This document shows positions 8,858 to 17,162 of a DNA stretch of 64,000 bases, in pieces. The first letter of the stretch is position 1. Every line of letters starts with the position of its first letter. The position numbers and the translations under genes are program-made. Where the stretch lies: contig NZ_JAIUIE010000002.1 in the NCBI RefSeq assembly GCF_020165495.1, forward strand, positions 124,001 to 188,000. Reading direction: 5' to 3'. The notes under the pieces are model-generated. The model searched no databases and was not told the DNA's origin. It worked only from the letters and a program-made list of their open reading frames with translations. The stretch is from Mesorhizobium sp. BR1-1-16. GTDB taxonomy: Bacteria > Pseudomonadota > Alphaproteobacteria > Rhizobiales > Kaistiaceae.

Positions 8858-9699
8858 GCGCGGAGGGGGCACGCATCGGGGATTGGCGCAGCCGCATTCC
8901 GGATGCAGCGCTGCTCATCTGGTATGGCGTCGCCGTCTTCTTCCTGTTCGCGCCGATCGTTGCTGCAATCGTCTATTCGTTCAATACGGGTGTCGTGAAC
9001 AAGCAGACCGCGACCTGGACCGGCTGGACGCTGCATTGGTATCCGGCAGCCTGGTACGATCTCTCGCTGCGCCGTTCGGTGGAGCAGAGCTTCATCGTTG
9101 CCTTCTGGACCGCGCTGGTCTCGGTCATCGTCGGCGCCGCACTCGGCTATGCGATGGTCCGCCATCCCGTGGCTAGCGTTCGCCGCCTGCTTGCCGGGCT
9201 CACTTATGTGCTGCTGATCGTGCCGGAATCGGTCATCGGCGTATCGTTGCTGCTCTTCTATGCCGTGACGCGGATCCCGCTCTCGACGGCGACCCTGGTC
9301 GCCGGTATCACGCCGCTTACCATCGCCGTGGTCGCCCTCATCATGCGCGCTCGCGTGCTGACGCTCGACCGCCGCATCGAGGAAGCCGCCGCCGATCTCG
9401 GTTCGTCGCGGCTGACGACGATCCGCCTGATCATCCTGCCGCAGGTGGCGCCCGCTTTGCTCGCCGGCGCCGTGATGGCTTATACCTTTGCCTTCGACAA
9501 TCTCGTCGTCTCGGCCTTCCTGACGACGCCGCAGGTCAATACGCTGCCGGTCTATCTCTATGGCAGCCTGCAATATGGTCCCTCGCCGGCGGTCTATGCC
9601 GCGGCTTCGGCCGTGTTCGTCTTCACGCTCGTCATGCTCGGCATTGCCGGGCTCATCTATCGTTCCAGCCGGCGTCCCCCCGCCGCCGCCGACGCCTGA
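8854..9699 (+). CDS. ABC transporter permease, PotC-like
   Basis: A 281-residue second permease of the importer. It has about six hydrophobic segments, the N-terminal FLFAPIVAAIVYSFN block, and an EAA loop (EEAAADLGSSRLTTIRLIILPQ, about residues 172-195). The GTG start overlaps the stop of the preceding permease. It would pair with the PotB-like subunit to form the heterodimeric channel. The next gene begins 9 nt after its stop, tying the transporter to the aminotransferase. Confidence 0.9.
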   Translation: MSAEGARIGDWRSRIPDAALLIWYGVAVFFLFAPIVAAIVYSFNTGVVNKQTATWTGWTLHWYPAAWYDLSLRRSVEQSFIVAFWTALVSVIVGAALGYAMVRHPVASVRRLLAGLTYVLLIVPESVIGVSLLLFYAVTRIPLSTATLVAGITPLTIAVVALIMRARVLTLDRRIEEAAADLGSSRLTTIRLIILPQVAPALLAGAVMAYTFAFDNLVVSAFLTTPQVNTLPVYLYGSLQYGPSPAVYAAASAVFVFTLVMLGIAGLIYRSSRRPPAAADA

Positions 9700-9708
9700 G
9701 GATCGCCC

Positions 9709-10812
9709 GTGTCTGCTTCCGACTTCAATCCGCTGCTCGACGTGCCCGCCTTTCCAACGTCCGGTTTCGCGCCGCTCGCCGATCGGCTGAAGCGGATCTT
9801 CGCCACCGGGAACGATCTCCTCTTCGTTCAGGCTGAGGCCCTGCTCGCGCTTGAAGCTGCGGCCACCAGCCTTGGCCGCCCCGGTCTCGTCGCGGTCAAT
9901 GTCGTCACCAGCCCCTACGGCACCTATTTCGGCGCCTGGCTGCGTCGTTGCGGGGCTGAGGTCGCCGATGTCGTCGCCCCTTCGGGCCAGCCGGTCTCTG
10001 CCGAGGCTGTCGCAGGCGCAATCAAGGCGCTCGGCCGGGTTGATCTCGTCGCCATCGTGCATGGCGAGGCCGCAAATGGCTTGCTCAATCCGCTGGAAGA
10101 GGTCGCGGGGCTCGCAAAGACTGCGGGGGCATTGCTCGTGGTCGATGCCGTCGCCTCGGCCGGCGGCCACGTCGTCGATATCGAGGGGCTCGGCATCGAT
10201 ATCGCCGTGCTCGGCCCGCAGAAGGCGCTGGGCGGACCGGTCGGCCTCTCGCTCGTGACGGTGAGCGCGCGGGCCTGGGCCGCGATGCAGGCCGTGCCGC
10301 GCTTCTCGCCCTCGCTGCTCTCTTTGCTCGATATCAAGGAGGCATGGCTCGACCGAGGCCGCGGCGCCCTTCCGGGCACCCCGCCGCCGCTTGAATTCCA
10401 CGCGCTTGCTGCGGCCGTCGATCGGCTCGAAGCCGAAGGGCTCGATGCCCGCATCGCCCGCCATCAGCGCGCCGCGAAGGCCAGCCGTGCCGGCCTGCGC
10501 GCGCTCGGTGTCGAGCCGTGGATCGCCGATGATGCGCGCGCCTCGGCGCTGGTGACCGCCGCGCCAGTGCCTGAAGGCATCGACGCCTCGGCGCTGATCG
10601 AGGCCGCCGCAACCTTCGGCGTCGCGCTCGGCCGCGGTTTCGGCGATATCGAGCATCGCCTCGTCCGTCTCGATCATACCGGCAGCCGCGCCGCCTTCGG
10701 CCCAGTGCTGGCCAATGTCACCGCCTATGGTGCTGCGCTGCAGGCGCTCGGCCACCCGGCCGATATCGCTGCCGCCGCGGCGGCGGTCACCGCTGTCTAT
10801 AGCGAGGCGTGA
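9709..10812 (+). CDS. Class V PLP-dependent aminotransferase family protein
   Basis: A 367-residue fold-type I PLP enzyme of the class V group (serine/alanine-glyoxylate, ureidoglycine-glyoxylate and similar). Diagnostic motifs are VVDAVASAGG, carrying the Asp that contacts the pyridine nitrogen (about residue 145), and GPQKALGGPVGLS with the presumed Schiff-base Lys (about residue 170). The usual HGETSTG segment reads HGEAANG, so the substrate pocket is not canonical. Position 9 nt behind the importer suggests it deaminates or transaminates the imported amine or amino acid. Substrate unknown. The GTG start fits the coupling distance. Confidence 0.82.
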   Translation: MSASDFNPLLDVPAFPTSGFAPLADRLKRIFATGNDLLFVQAEALLALEAAATSLGRPGLVAVNVVTSPYGTYFGAWLRRCGAEVADVVAPSGQPVSAEAVAGAIKALGRVDLVAIVHGEAANGLLNPLEEVAGLAKTAGALLVVDAVASAGGHVVDIEGLGIDIAVLGPQKALGGPVGLSLVTVSARAWAAMQAVPRFSPSLLSLLDIKEAWLDRGRGALPGTPPPLEFHALAAAVDRLEAEGLDARIARHQRAAKASRAGLRALGVEPWIADDARASALVTAAPVPEGIDASALIEAAATFGVALGRGFGDIEHRLVRLDHTGSRAAFGPVLANVTAYGAALQALGHPADIAAAAAAVTAVYSEA

Positions 10813-10847
10813 CCGCGTGGCCGGACGCCTGATCCATCTGAATGCTA

Positions 10848-10865
10848 CCGGGCAGAAATGCCCGG
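10848..10865 (+). terminator. GNRA-loop hairpin between aminotransferase and M24 genes
   Basis: Perfect 7-bp stem CCGGGCA/TGCCCGG closed by a GAAA tetraloop, in the 96-nt gap between two codirectional genes. There is no U-tract, so it is more likely an mRNA-stabilising or processing hairpin, or a weak Rho-type element, than an intrinsic terminator. Confidence 0.35.
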
Positions 10866-10908
10866 GTGACGATCATCCTGACAAGCGTATCTGGCGAGGC
10901 TAGACGGC

Positions 10909-12087
10909 ATGTTTTCTCTCCCCGACGCGCAGGCCTTCATGGCCGTGGACGGCATCGACGCCTGGCTGCTGCACGATTATCGAGGGTCCAACCTTCTGTT
11001 CTGGCAAGTGCTCGGCGTGCAACGGGCACCGACCCGGCGGGCGATGCTGATCGTGCCGCGCGAAGGTCCGCCGACGCTCCTCATTCACACCGTTGATCAG
11101 TTCTTTTTCCACGATATCGACCTGCCGAAGCGGATCTATCGCGGCTGGGAGGAAATGCACATCATCCTGCGCGAGCGGCTCTCGGGCGCGCGCCGCCTTG
11201 CGATCGAATATTCGCATGAGGGCGGCGTCCCGACGGTCTCTTTTGTCGATGCCGGCACGGTGGAGCTTCTCCGCAGCTGGGGTTTCGAGATCGTCTCCTC
11301 GGCCGACCTCTTTCAGGTCTCTGCCGCTGCCTGGGACGACTTTGCGATCGAGAGCCACAAGCGCGCCTGCGTCGTCGTCGCTGATATCAAGGACGCTGCC
11401 TTTGATCGTGTGAGGACGGCGGTTCGCGCCGGCCGCAGCGTCACGGAATACGAGCTGCAGCAGTTCATCGTCTCGGAATTTGGACGGCTTGGGCTGGAAA
11501 CCGAGGGTCAACCGGTGGTTCAGGCCAACAGTCACTCCGGCATCGTCAGCTATGAGCCGAAACCGGAAGGCTCGGCGCCGATCGGTGCCGGCGACTGGCT
11601 GTTGATCGATTTCTGGGCGCGCACGCCGGGCGAACGCAATGTCTATTCCGACATCGCCTGGGGCGCTTTCGCCGGCACGGTAGTTCCCCCGAAGCTGCAG
11701 CACGTGTTCGATATCGTCCGCCGGGCCCGCGATGGCGCGCTCGCCGCGATCGAGACGGCCTGGCGCGAGGGCCGGACGCTGAAGGGCTTCGAGGTGGACG
11801 ATATTGCGCGCGGCATCATCGCGGCGGCCGGCTTCGGCGATAATTTCCATCATCGCACCGGCCACAGCATGGGGCCTGGCAAGCGGCTGCACGCCCTCGG
11901 CGTCAATCTCGACAATCTCGAGACGCATGACACGCGCGCGATCCTGCCGCGTACGGGCTTCTCCATCGAGCCGGCGATCTACCTACCCGAATTCGGCGTC
12001 CGCCTCGAGATCAACGTCTTCCTGGATCCAAAGGCCGGTCCGACCGTCACGACTCCGATCCAGGATGCGATCGTCAGTCTCGTCTAG
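10909..12087 (+). CDS. M24 family metallopeptidase (Xaa-Pro aminopeptidase/creatinase-like)
   Basis: A 392-residue pita-bread-fold enzyme with an N-terminal creatinase-like domain (to about residue 160) and a C-terminal catalytic domain. The five metal ligands of active M24 peptidases can be matched: Asp in LLIDFWAR, Asp in VYSDIAWG, His in TGHSMG, Glu in FSIEPAIY, and Glu in RLEINVF. It may therefore be a true dinuclear-metal hydrolase rather than a creatinase. It follows the importer and aminotransferase on the same strand after a 96-nt gap. It plausibly acts on an imported imino peptide or N-substituted amino acid, but the substrate is not shown by sequence. Confidence 0.85.
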   Translation: MFSLPDAQAFMAVDGIDAWLLHDYRGSNLLFWQVLGVQRAPTRRAMLIVPREGPPTLLIHTVDQFFFHDIDLPKRIYRGWEEMHIILRERLSGARRLAIEYSHEGGVPTVSFVDAGTVELLRSWGFEIVSSADLFQVSAAAWDDFAIESHKRACVVVADIKDAAFDRVRTAVRAGRSVTEYELQQFIVSEFGRLGLETEGQPVVQANSHSGIVSYEPKPEGSAPIGAGDWLLIDFWARTPGERNVYSDIAWGAFAGTVVPPKLQHVFDIVRRARDGALAAIETAWREGRTLKGFEVDDIARGIIAAAGFGDNFHHRTGHSMGPGKRLHALGVNLDNLETHDTRAILPRTGFSIEPAIYLPEFGVRLEINVFLDPKAGPTVTTPIQDAIVSLV

Positions 12088-12119
12088 CCATGCTGCACCT
12101 GGCAGCTGGCGAGCCTGAA

Positions 12120-12138
12120 TCAATACTGTATTAATTGA
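12120..12138. promoter_or_regulatory. AT-rich inverted repeat before the diguanylate cyclase gene
   Basis: Arms TCAAT/ATTGA separated by 9 nt in an unusually AT-rich patch of the 255-nt gap 12088-12342. A TTGACT hexamer overlaps the right arm (12135). No convincing -10 was fixed at canonical spacing. Apart from this patch, nothing was recognised in the gap. Confidence 0.25.
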
Positions 12139-12342
12139 CTTCTGACAAAGCAGTGATAAACAACGCGTCTGAATAGCAAACATCGTATATCGTCGCCAAG
12201 TGTGGCGCGCCTTTGGTGAATGGCGCGCAGCTTCTTTGGTGGATCTGTCACGATGAATTGCGGCAAGCCGGCGCTACAGGCAGTTTCAGTTTAAGACAAG
12301 GTTGTTCCGAATGCCTGTGGCCAGAATATCGGTTCAATCGAA

Positions 12343-13506
12343 TTGATCATCACTGGCTTATCTCTGGTCTTTTCCGTTGCGTTCATCTGCGCATGGCATG
12401 TCGACCGACGACGCGTCTATCTTGTTCTGCTTGGCGTCGCCTGTCCGTTATTTGCACTCGGCGCTCTTTCCCAGGCATTGGGTATTCCGCCGGGGGATGG
12501 TGCCAATGCGGTCGTGTCCGGTGCCCTCTATACGGCAGCTGTGCTGTCGATTGCCGAGGGAATTCTGTGGCGCTCAGGGAAGAGTTTCGGGCTGCGAACA
12601 GACATCTTGATCCTGCTCGCGTTCGTCATTTCGCTGGCCTTCTTCTACTATGGCTACCGAAGCCTCCTGACGCGTATCTACATCCAGAATTTTGGCTACG
12701 GATTCATTTTTCTCGCGGCGGCCTTCAAGCTGACCTCACTCGCACGTGGCGGCCGGGTTGATCGGGTGCTGTTCTGGGTTCTTCTGGCGTTCGCGCTGCA
12801 TTTTTTCCCGAGAACCGTGCTGACCATCGGATTTCCGGCCGATTTCGGCCGCGACGCCCTTGCTCATTCGATGTTCTGGCAGGCGCTCCGTCTTTCGCTC
12901 GCCGTGCTCGCCTGTGGCCTCGTCATGGCCATTCTCGCTGCCGCGGTGACCGATGTGATAGAGGACTTGCGGCGCGAGCGCGACATCGACGCTCTGACGG
13001 GTATCCTGAATCGGCGCGGCTTCGAGGAGCGCGTGGCGGTGTATATGCGCGCGGGCCGACGCCGGGTCGCCGCGCTCATTTTCTGCGACATCGATCAGTT
13101 CAAGGCGATCAACGACATCCACGGCCATGATGTGGGTGACGAAATCCTGAGGGATGTCGGGCAGATGCTGGCCGCTTTAGCGCGCGAGCGTGACATCGTC
13201 AGCCGGTTCGGCGGGGAGGAGTTTGCTGTCTTCCTGCCCGATACCAACGCACAGGAAGCGTTTGAATGCGCGGAACGGCTGCGAATTGCCATAGAAGCGC
13301 GCGACTTTCCGGCATTGGGCGTTGGGGGCAGGCTTACCGCCAGCTTTGGCGTCAGCGCGATCAAGCCGGACGATGACTGGTCCAGTCTATACAAGCGCGT
13401 CGACGCCGAACTCTACCGCGCAAAAAGGGCGGGGCGAAATCGGACGGCCTCTCATGAGGCGCGGCACCCGTCGGCCGAGGGCGATCTGATCGAACCCCAA
13501 CATTAA
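12343..13506 (+). CDS. Membrane-bound diguanylate cyclase (GGDEF)
   Basis: Synthesises cyclic di-GMP from GTP. The N-terminal 210 residues hold about six hydrophobic helices with no recognised ligand-binding domain. The GGDEF domain occupies about residues 225-375 with an intact active-site GGEEF (near residue 290). An RERD sequence five residues upstream fits the allosteric I-site. The only usable in-frame start is a TTG at 12343. The frame is open back to a stop ending at 12294 but offers no ATG or GTG, so the N-terminus is uncertain. The upstream region and N-terminal half are less GC-rich than neighbours. Confidence 0.85.
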   Translation: MIITGLSLVFSVAFICAWHVDRRRVYLVLLGVACPLFALGALSQALGIPPGDGANAVVSGALYTAAVLSIAEGILWRSGKSFGLRTDILILLAFVISLAFFYYGYRSLLTRIYIQNFGYGFIFLAAAFKLTSLARGGRVDRVLFWVLLAFALHFFPRTVLTIGFPADFGRDALAHSMFWQALRLSLAVLACGLVMAILAAAVTDVIEDLRRERDIDALTGILNRRGFEERVAVYMRAGRRRVAALIFCDIDQFKAINDIHGHDVGDEILRDVGQMLAALARERDIVSRFGGEEFAVFLPDTNAQEAFECAERLRIAIEARDFPALGVGGRLTASFGVSAIKPDDDWSSLYKRVDAELYRAKRAGRNRTASHEARHPSAEGDLIEPQH

Positions 13507-13610
13507 ATCACGGTGCAGCCGTAGCCCCTCTCGCGCTTCCTGGCATGGCCGGCGAGACGAGGCGGCGGGCGCACGGCGTCCCCCCGCAGCTTGGTAAACG
13601 AAGCGTGACC

Positions 13611-13626
13611 TTAACGTATCGCTAAC
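13611..13626. promoter_or_regulatory. CtrA-type box
   Basis: TTAA-N7-CTAAC, one mismatch from the alphaproteobacterial CtrA consensus TTAA-N7-TTAAC, lying 50-65 nt upstream of the 63-residue gene. Sequence match only; such short motifs also arise by chance. Confidence 0.35.
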
Positions 13627-13675
13627 CATCCTGGCCGCAATCTCTCGGGGAAACGCCTCGGACCGGGAGCGGCAG

Positions 13676-13867
13676 ATGCTCAGAAAGATCTATTTGACCT
13701 CGGCGCTCGAACAGCTCATGGCGCAGGGCCGCATCCATCGCCCCTCGCGTGCCCATTCGGTCCTGCGCTTGGTGATCAATGACGGTGCGGCGGCGCTCTC
13801 CGATGCCGATCGCCAGTTCTATGATCTCGAACTGGTGCCGATGATCGAGCGCGCCGCCGCCTATTGA
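13676..13867 (+). CDS. Small hypothetical protein (63 aa)
   Basis: Unrecognised soluble 63-residue protein with no signal or membrane segment. It is supported by a GGGAG ribosome-binding site about 7 nt before the ATG, a separate upstream region with a CtrA-like box, and exact tail-to-tail packing (0-nt gap) with the next convergent small gene. The predicted chain is mostly helical with conserved-looking charged residues. Function unknown. Confidence 0.6.
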   Translation: MLRKIYLTSALEQLMAQGRIHRPSRAHSVLRLVINDGAAALSDADRQFYDLELVPMIERAAAY

Positions 13868-14065
13868 TCAGCCCTTCTGAAGCGCGTCGCGCTTGGCCGT
13901 CAGGCGGTCGAGCTCGGCCTGCTGCTGCGCGATCCGCCGCGCGCCGAGATCTTCGTCGCCCGCGCCCGAAAGCGCCGCCGCCTGTTCGGTGAGTTCGATC
14001 AGGTTGGCGCGGATATCCGCGATCTCCTGCTCGAGGGCCGCGATCTCGCTCTTGTCGGTCGTCAT
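13868..14065 (-). CDS. Small coiled-coil protein (65 aa)
   Basis: A 65-residue, almost entirely helical protein with heptad-like spacing of Leu/Ile/Ala across its length (ALEQEIADIRANLIELTEQ and the Gln/Arg-rich C-terminal half). It resembles SlyX- or DUF1192-sized rhizobial coiled-coil proteins, but I cannot place it in a family. The ATG at 14065 is favoured over upstream codons because AAGGAG precedes it at about 7 nt. Function unknown. Confidence 0.6.
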   Translation of the reverse strand: MTTDKSEIAALEQEIADIRANLIELTEQAAALSGAGDEDLGARRIAQQQAELDRLTAKRDALQKG

Positions 14066-14270
14066 GGAGGGTCTCCTTGTGTCGGGCGGGGAGGAGAGCA
14101 CGAAGCGCGCCGTCCGTCCATTTCGTCATTTGCTTGTGCGGGGCCTGCCGCCTCTGGTGGCAGAAACCGAAACCCGGGGCGCCCATTTGAAGCAGGCCGC
14201 GAATATTTGCAGCAGGAAGGGATAGCGGGAAATCGGCTAGGCTCGTGACGTCCCTTATCGCGGAGTTCCG

Positions 14271-15506
14271 ATGCCCTTCGATCTCGTCCTCGACCATGCT
14301 CTCGTGCCAGCGCTTTCGGATGGGCCCGTTTCGATCGCGGTCGAGGAGGGGCTGATCGCGGCGATCGGTGCCGATGTCGGGCCGGGGCGCGTGCATGAGG
14401 ATGCCGGCTTCTCCCTCGTCGTGCCCGGCTTCGTCGACAGCCATATCCATCTCGACAAGGCCTGCATCCTCGATCGCTGCCGCGCTGAGGGCTCGCTGGC
14501 CGAGGCGATCGGCGAGGTGGCGCGGCTCAAGGCCGATTTCAGCGAGGCGGACATCCATGCCCGCGCAGAAGCGACGCTGAGGATGGCGATCCTGCAGGGC
14601 ACCATGCGCATCCGCACCCATGCCGAGATCGATACGCGCATCGGCCTTCGCGGTTTTCATGCGCTGCAGCGGCTGAAGCGCGACTATGCCTTTGCCGTCG
14701 ATCTCGAGATCTGCGTCTTCCCGCAGGAGGGCCTGACCAACGATCCCGGCGCCGAAGACCTCCTGATCAAGGCCTGCAGCGAGGGTGCCGATCTCGTCGG
14801 CGGCTGTCCCTATACCGACAGCGATCCCGAGGAACAGATCGCCCGCATCTTCGCCATCGCCCGCCGCTTCGACCTCGATGTCGATTTCCACATCGATTTC
14901 GATCTCGACCCGAGCTGGACCCATCTCGACGCCGTCATCGCTACGACCGAGCTGAACGGCTGGGAGGGCCGGGTCGCGGTCGGCCATGTCACCAAGCTCT
15001 CCGCCATGCCGCCTGAGCGGGTCGCCTTCTATGCCGCCCGCCTCGCGCGCGCCGGCGTCGCGGTGACCGTGCTGCCGGCCACCGATCTGTTCCTGATGGG
15101 CCGTGGACGGGATCACAGCGTGCCGCGCGGCGTCGCCCCGGCTCATCTTCTCGCCGGCGCTGGCGTCACCTGCTCGCTCGCGACCAACAATGTCATGAAC
15201 CCGTTCACGCCGTTCGGCGATTGCTCACTGAACCGGATGGCCAATCTCTATGCCAATATCGCCCAGCTCAGCCGCAAGGCCGACATGGCGCTCTGCCTCG
15301 ATATGGTGACCCACCAGCCCGCACGGCTGATGCGCTGCGAGGGCTATGGCATCGCCGTCGGCAACCCGGCCGACATGGTGGTGATCGACGCCAAGGGCGA
15401 GGCGGACGCCGTCGCCCGCATCGCGCCTGTTCTGATGGGGTTCAAGCGCGGCGTGAAGACATTCGATCGACCGCGCGCGCGGCTGATCGAGCCCACCAGC
15501 GCCTGA
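14271..15506 (+). CDS. CodA-like amidohydrolase (cytosine deaminase family)
   Basis: A 411-residue TIM-barrel metal-dependent hydrolase. Seen: the HxH metal motif in DSHIHLDK (about residue 58), HAEID (about 122), HIDFDLD (about 205), and GHVTKLS (about 240). The position that carries the DD pair in cytosine deaminase (strand 8) reads NNVMNPFTPFGD, so the usual catalytic Asp is replaced by Asn. Such proteins deaminate or hydrolyse cyclic amides; cytosine itself is doubtful here. Codirectional with the SSF transporter 75 nt downstream, which could import its substrate. Confidence 0.8.
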   Translation: MPFDLVLDHALVPALSDGPVSIAVEEGLIAAIGADVGPGRVHEDAGFSLVVPGFVDSHIHLDKACILDRCRAEGSLAEAIGEVARLKADFSEADIHARAEATLRMAILQGTMRIRTHAEIDTRIGLRGFHALQRLKRDYAFAVDLEICVFPQEGLTNDPGAEDLLIKACSEGADLVGGCPYTDSDPEEQIARIFAIARRFDLDVDFHIDFDLDPSWTHLDAVIATTELNGWEGRVAVGHVTKLSAMPPERVAFYAARLARAGVAVTVLPATDLFLMGRGRDHSVPRGVAPAHLLAGAGVTCSLATNNVMNPFTPFGDCSLNRMANLYANIAQLSRKADMALCLDMVTHQPARLMRCEGYGIAVGNPADMVVIDAKGEADAVARIAPVLMGFKRGVKTFDRPRARLIEPTSA

Positions 15507-15581
15507 AGCATTGCGCGCGTCGTTGACAAGGCGGGCGGCGTCCTGTCCGATCCCCGTGACGATCGGGACCACGAGGCGGAT

Positions 15582-17162
15582 GTGGCAGCGGGACGAGGCA
15601 GTTTGAGCGGCGCGGTCTTCGCGCTCGTCCTCGTCGCTGTCGGCATCACCGCGGCGATCGATCGCTTCGGCACGCCGCTGCCGCTGCCGGATGTCCTCGC
15701 CGCCGTGCCGCTCGCCGCCGGCCTCGCTTTGGCGTTGCGGGCGCGAAGCCTCACCTTTAGCGACGTCATCGGCACGCAGGCGCTCGCCGCCAGTGGCGCG
15801 TCGGGCGCAGTCCTCGTTTCGGCGCTTGCGCTCGTCGCGGCGCCGATGGCCATCGGGCTCGGCGGTCTCGCGGGGCTGGTGCTGATCGCGAGCTTTCTGG
15901 CCGGCGGCGCCATCGCGCTGTTCGGAGTAGCGCCCGCCCTTGGCCGTACCGGCGCCGTGACGATCGCCGGCGCCGTACGTGCGCGGTTCGGCCCTGCTGC
16001 CGGCCTTCTCGCAGCGCTCGCCTGCCTTGCCGCCCTGCTGCCGCTGCTTGCGGGCGAGGCCGGGCTCGCTGGGGTCATCCTCAGGGAGATGCTCGGCCTC
16101 GACATGCCCGTGGCGCGCCATGTCGTCATTGGCGCGGCGGCGCTGGCAGCCCTCGCCGGAGGACGGCGCTCGGCGATCGCAATGGCGGCCGGGCTGCTAC
16201 CGGTGCTGGCGCTTGCCTTCGTTGCGCCGGTCGCGGCTGCGGGACATGAGGCGGGGGGATCGATCCTGCCCTGGCTGGCGCTCTTCGACGGCCGCGTCTT
16301 TGCGGCGCCGACAGCGATGCCGCCTTCGGCCGCGGTCGTGCTGGCATTGCTTCTGATCGTCGGCGTTGCCGTGTTGCCGACCCTTGCGACCCCGACGGAA
16401 GCGCGCCAGCCCCGGCGTCGCGGCCCCTTCACCCTCGCAGTCATTGTGCTGCTCGCCGCCCCGGCTTATGCGCTCTATGGCCGCCTCGCCGGCATCGATC
16501 CGGCTGTCAATCCGGCCGGGCTGGTGCTGAACCTTGCCGCCTATGCAGAGCTCGGCGCGGCGCCCGCTCTGCTTCTGGCCGGCGGTCTCCTCGCGGCCGC
16601 GGCAGCTACGCTGGCGCTCGGCCTTGCGGCATTCGGCGCGATCGTTGCCGAAGATCTCTATGCCCGTCATGGGGAGCGCGACGCGCCGGCCGGTCGGCGC
16701 GCCTTCGTCGCCCGGCTGGCCATGCTCGCTGCTGCCATGGCGGCGTCATGGATCGGCAGCGGCGGCGCCGGCATCGCGACCCTCGCCGGTGTCGGGCTTT
16801 CCTTCGCCGCCGCTGGGCTCGGCCCGGTGTTGATCGCCGGTTGGAATATTCCGGCCGTACGAGGGCCCGCAGCGACTGCCGCGATCGCTGCGGGCCTGGC
16901 TTTCACGGGCCTGAATGGCGCGGTGGCGGCGTTCGCGCCCGGCGTGGGCGCGGTTGTCGGCATGGGGCGCATCGTCCCGACGGTGCTCGGCCCGACGGGC
17001 TGGTTCGGACTTCCGATCGGGGCCTCGGGCGCTGCCGGCGCTATCCTTGGCCTTGCCGTTGTCCTCGCCGTGACTTTTGCCCGTCGTCGGCAGGGTGCGG
17101 CCGCTGTCGATCCCACCCCGATGCCCGATCCATCTTCGAACCCTGGAGCCTTCCACCCGTGA
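15582..17162 (+). CDS. Divergent sodium:solute symporter (SSF-like) membrane protein
   Basis: A 526-residue, extremely Ala/Gly/Leu-rich polytopic protein with about 12-13 hydrophobic helices. The strongest family clue is the segment LGRTGAVTIAGAVRARFG followed by GEAGLAGVILREMLG (about residues 125-180). It parallels the LGR-G-YTI-DFV-RF and AGQ-RGVG-VF blocks of acetate-type SSF transporters. The Na+-site residues cannot be verified by eye. The gene overlaps the next gene by 4 nt (GTGA) and follows the CodA-like gene. The GTG at 15582 is used; a TTG at 15603 is possible. Substrate unknown. Confidence 0.6.
   Translation: MAAGRGSLSGAVFALVLVAVGITAAIDRFGTPLPLPDVLAAVPLAAGLALALRARSLTFSDVIGTQALAASGASGAVLVSALALVAAPMAIGLGGLAGLVLIASFLAGGAIALFGVAPALGRTGAVTIAGAVRARFGPAAGLLAALACLAALLPLLAGEAGLAGVILREMLGLDMPVARHVVIGAAALAALAGGRRSAIAMAAGLLPVLALAFVAPVAAAGHEAGGSILPWLALFDGRVFAAPTAMPPSAAVVLALLLIVGVAVLPTLATPTEARQPRRRGPFTLAVIVLLAAPAYALYGRLAGIDPAVNPAGLVLNLAAYAELGAAPALLLAGGLLAAAAATLALGLAAFGAIVAEDLYARHGERDAPAGRRAFVARLAMLAAAMAASWIGSGGAGIATLAGVGLSFAAAGLGPVLIAGWNIPAVRGPAATAAIAAGLAFTGLNGAVAAFAPGVGAVVGMGRIVPTVLGPTGWFGLPIGASGAAGAILGLAVVLAVTFARRRQGAAAVDPTPMPDPSSNPGAFHP

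Noticed and set aside
8752-10755. A 667-codon open minus-strand frame
   Set aside because: Composition is Arg/Gly/His-rich without domains; the plus strand encodes the permease and the aminotransferase.
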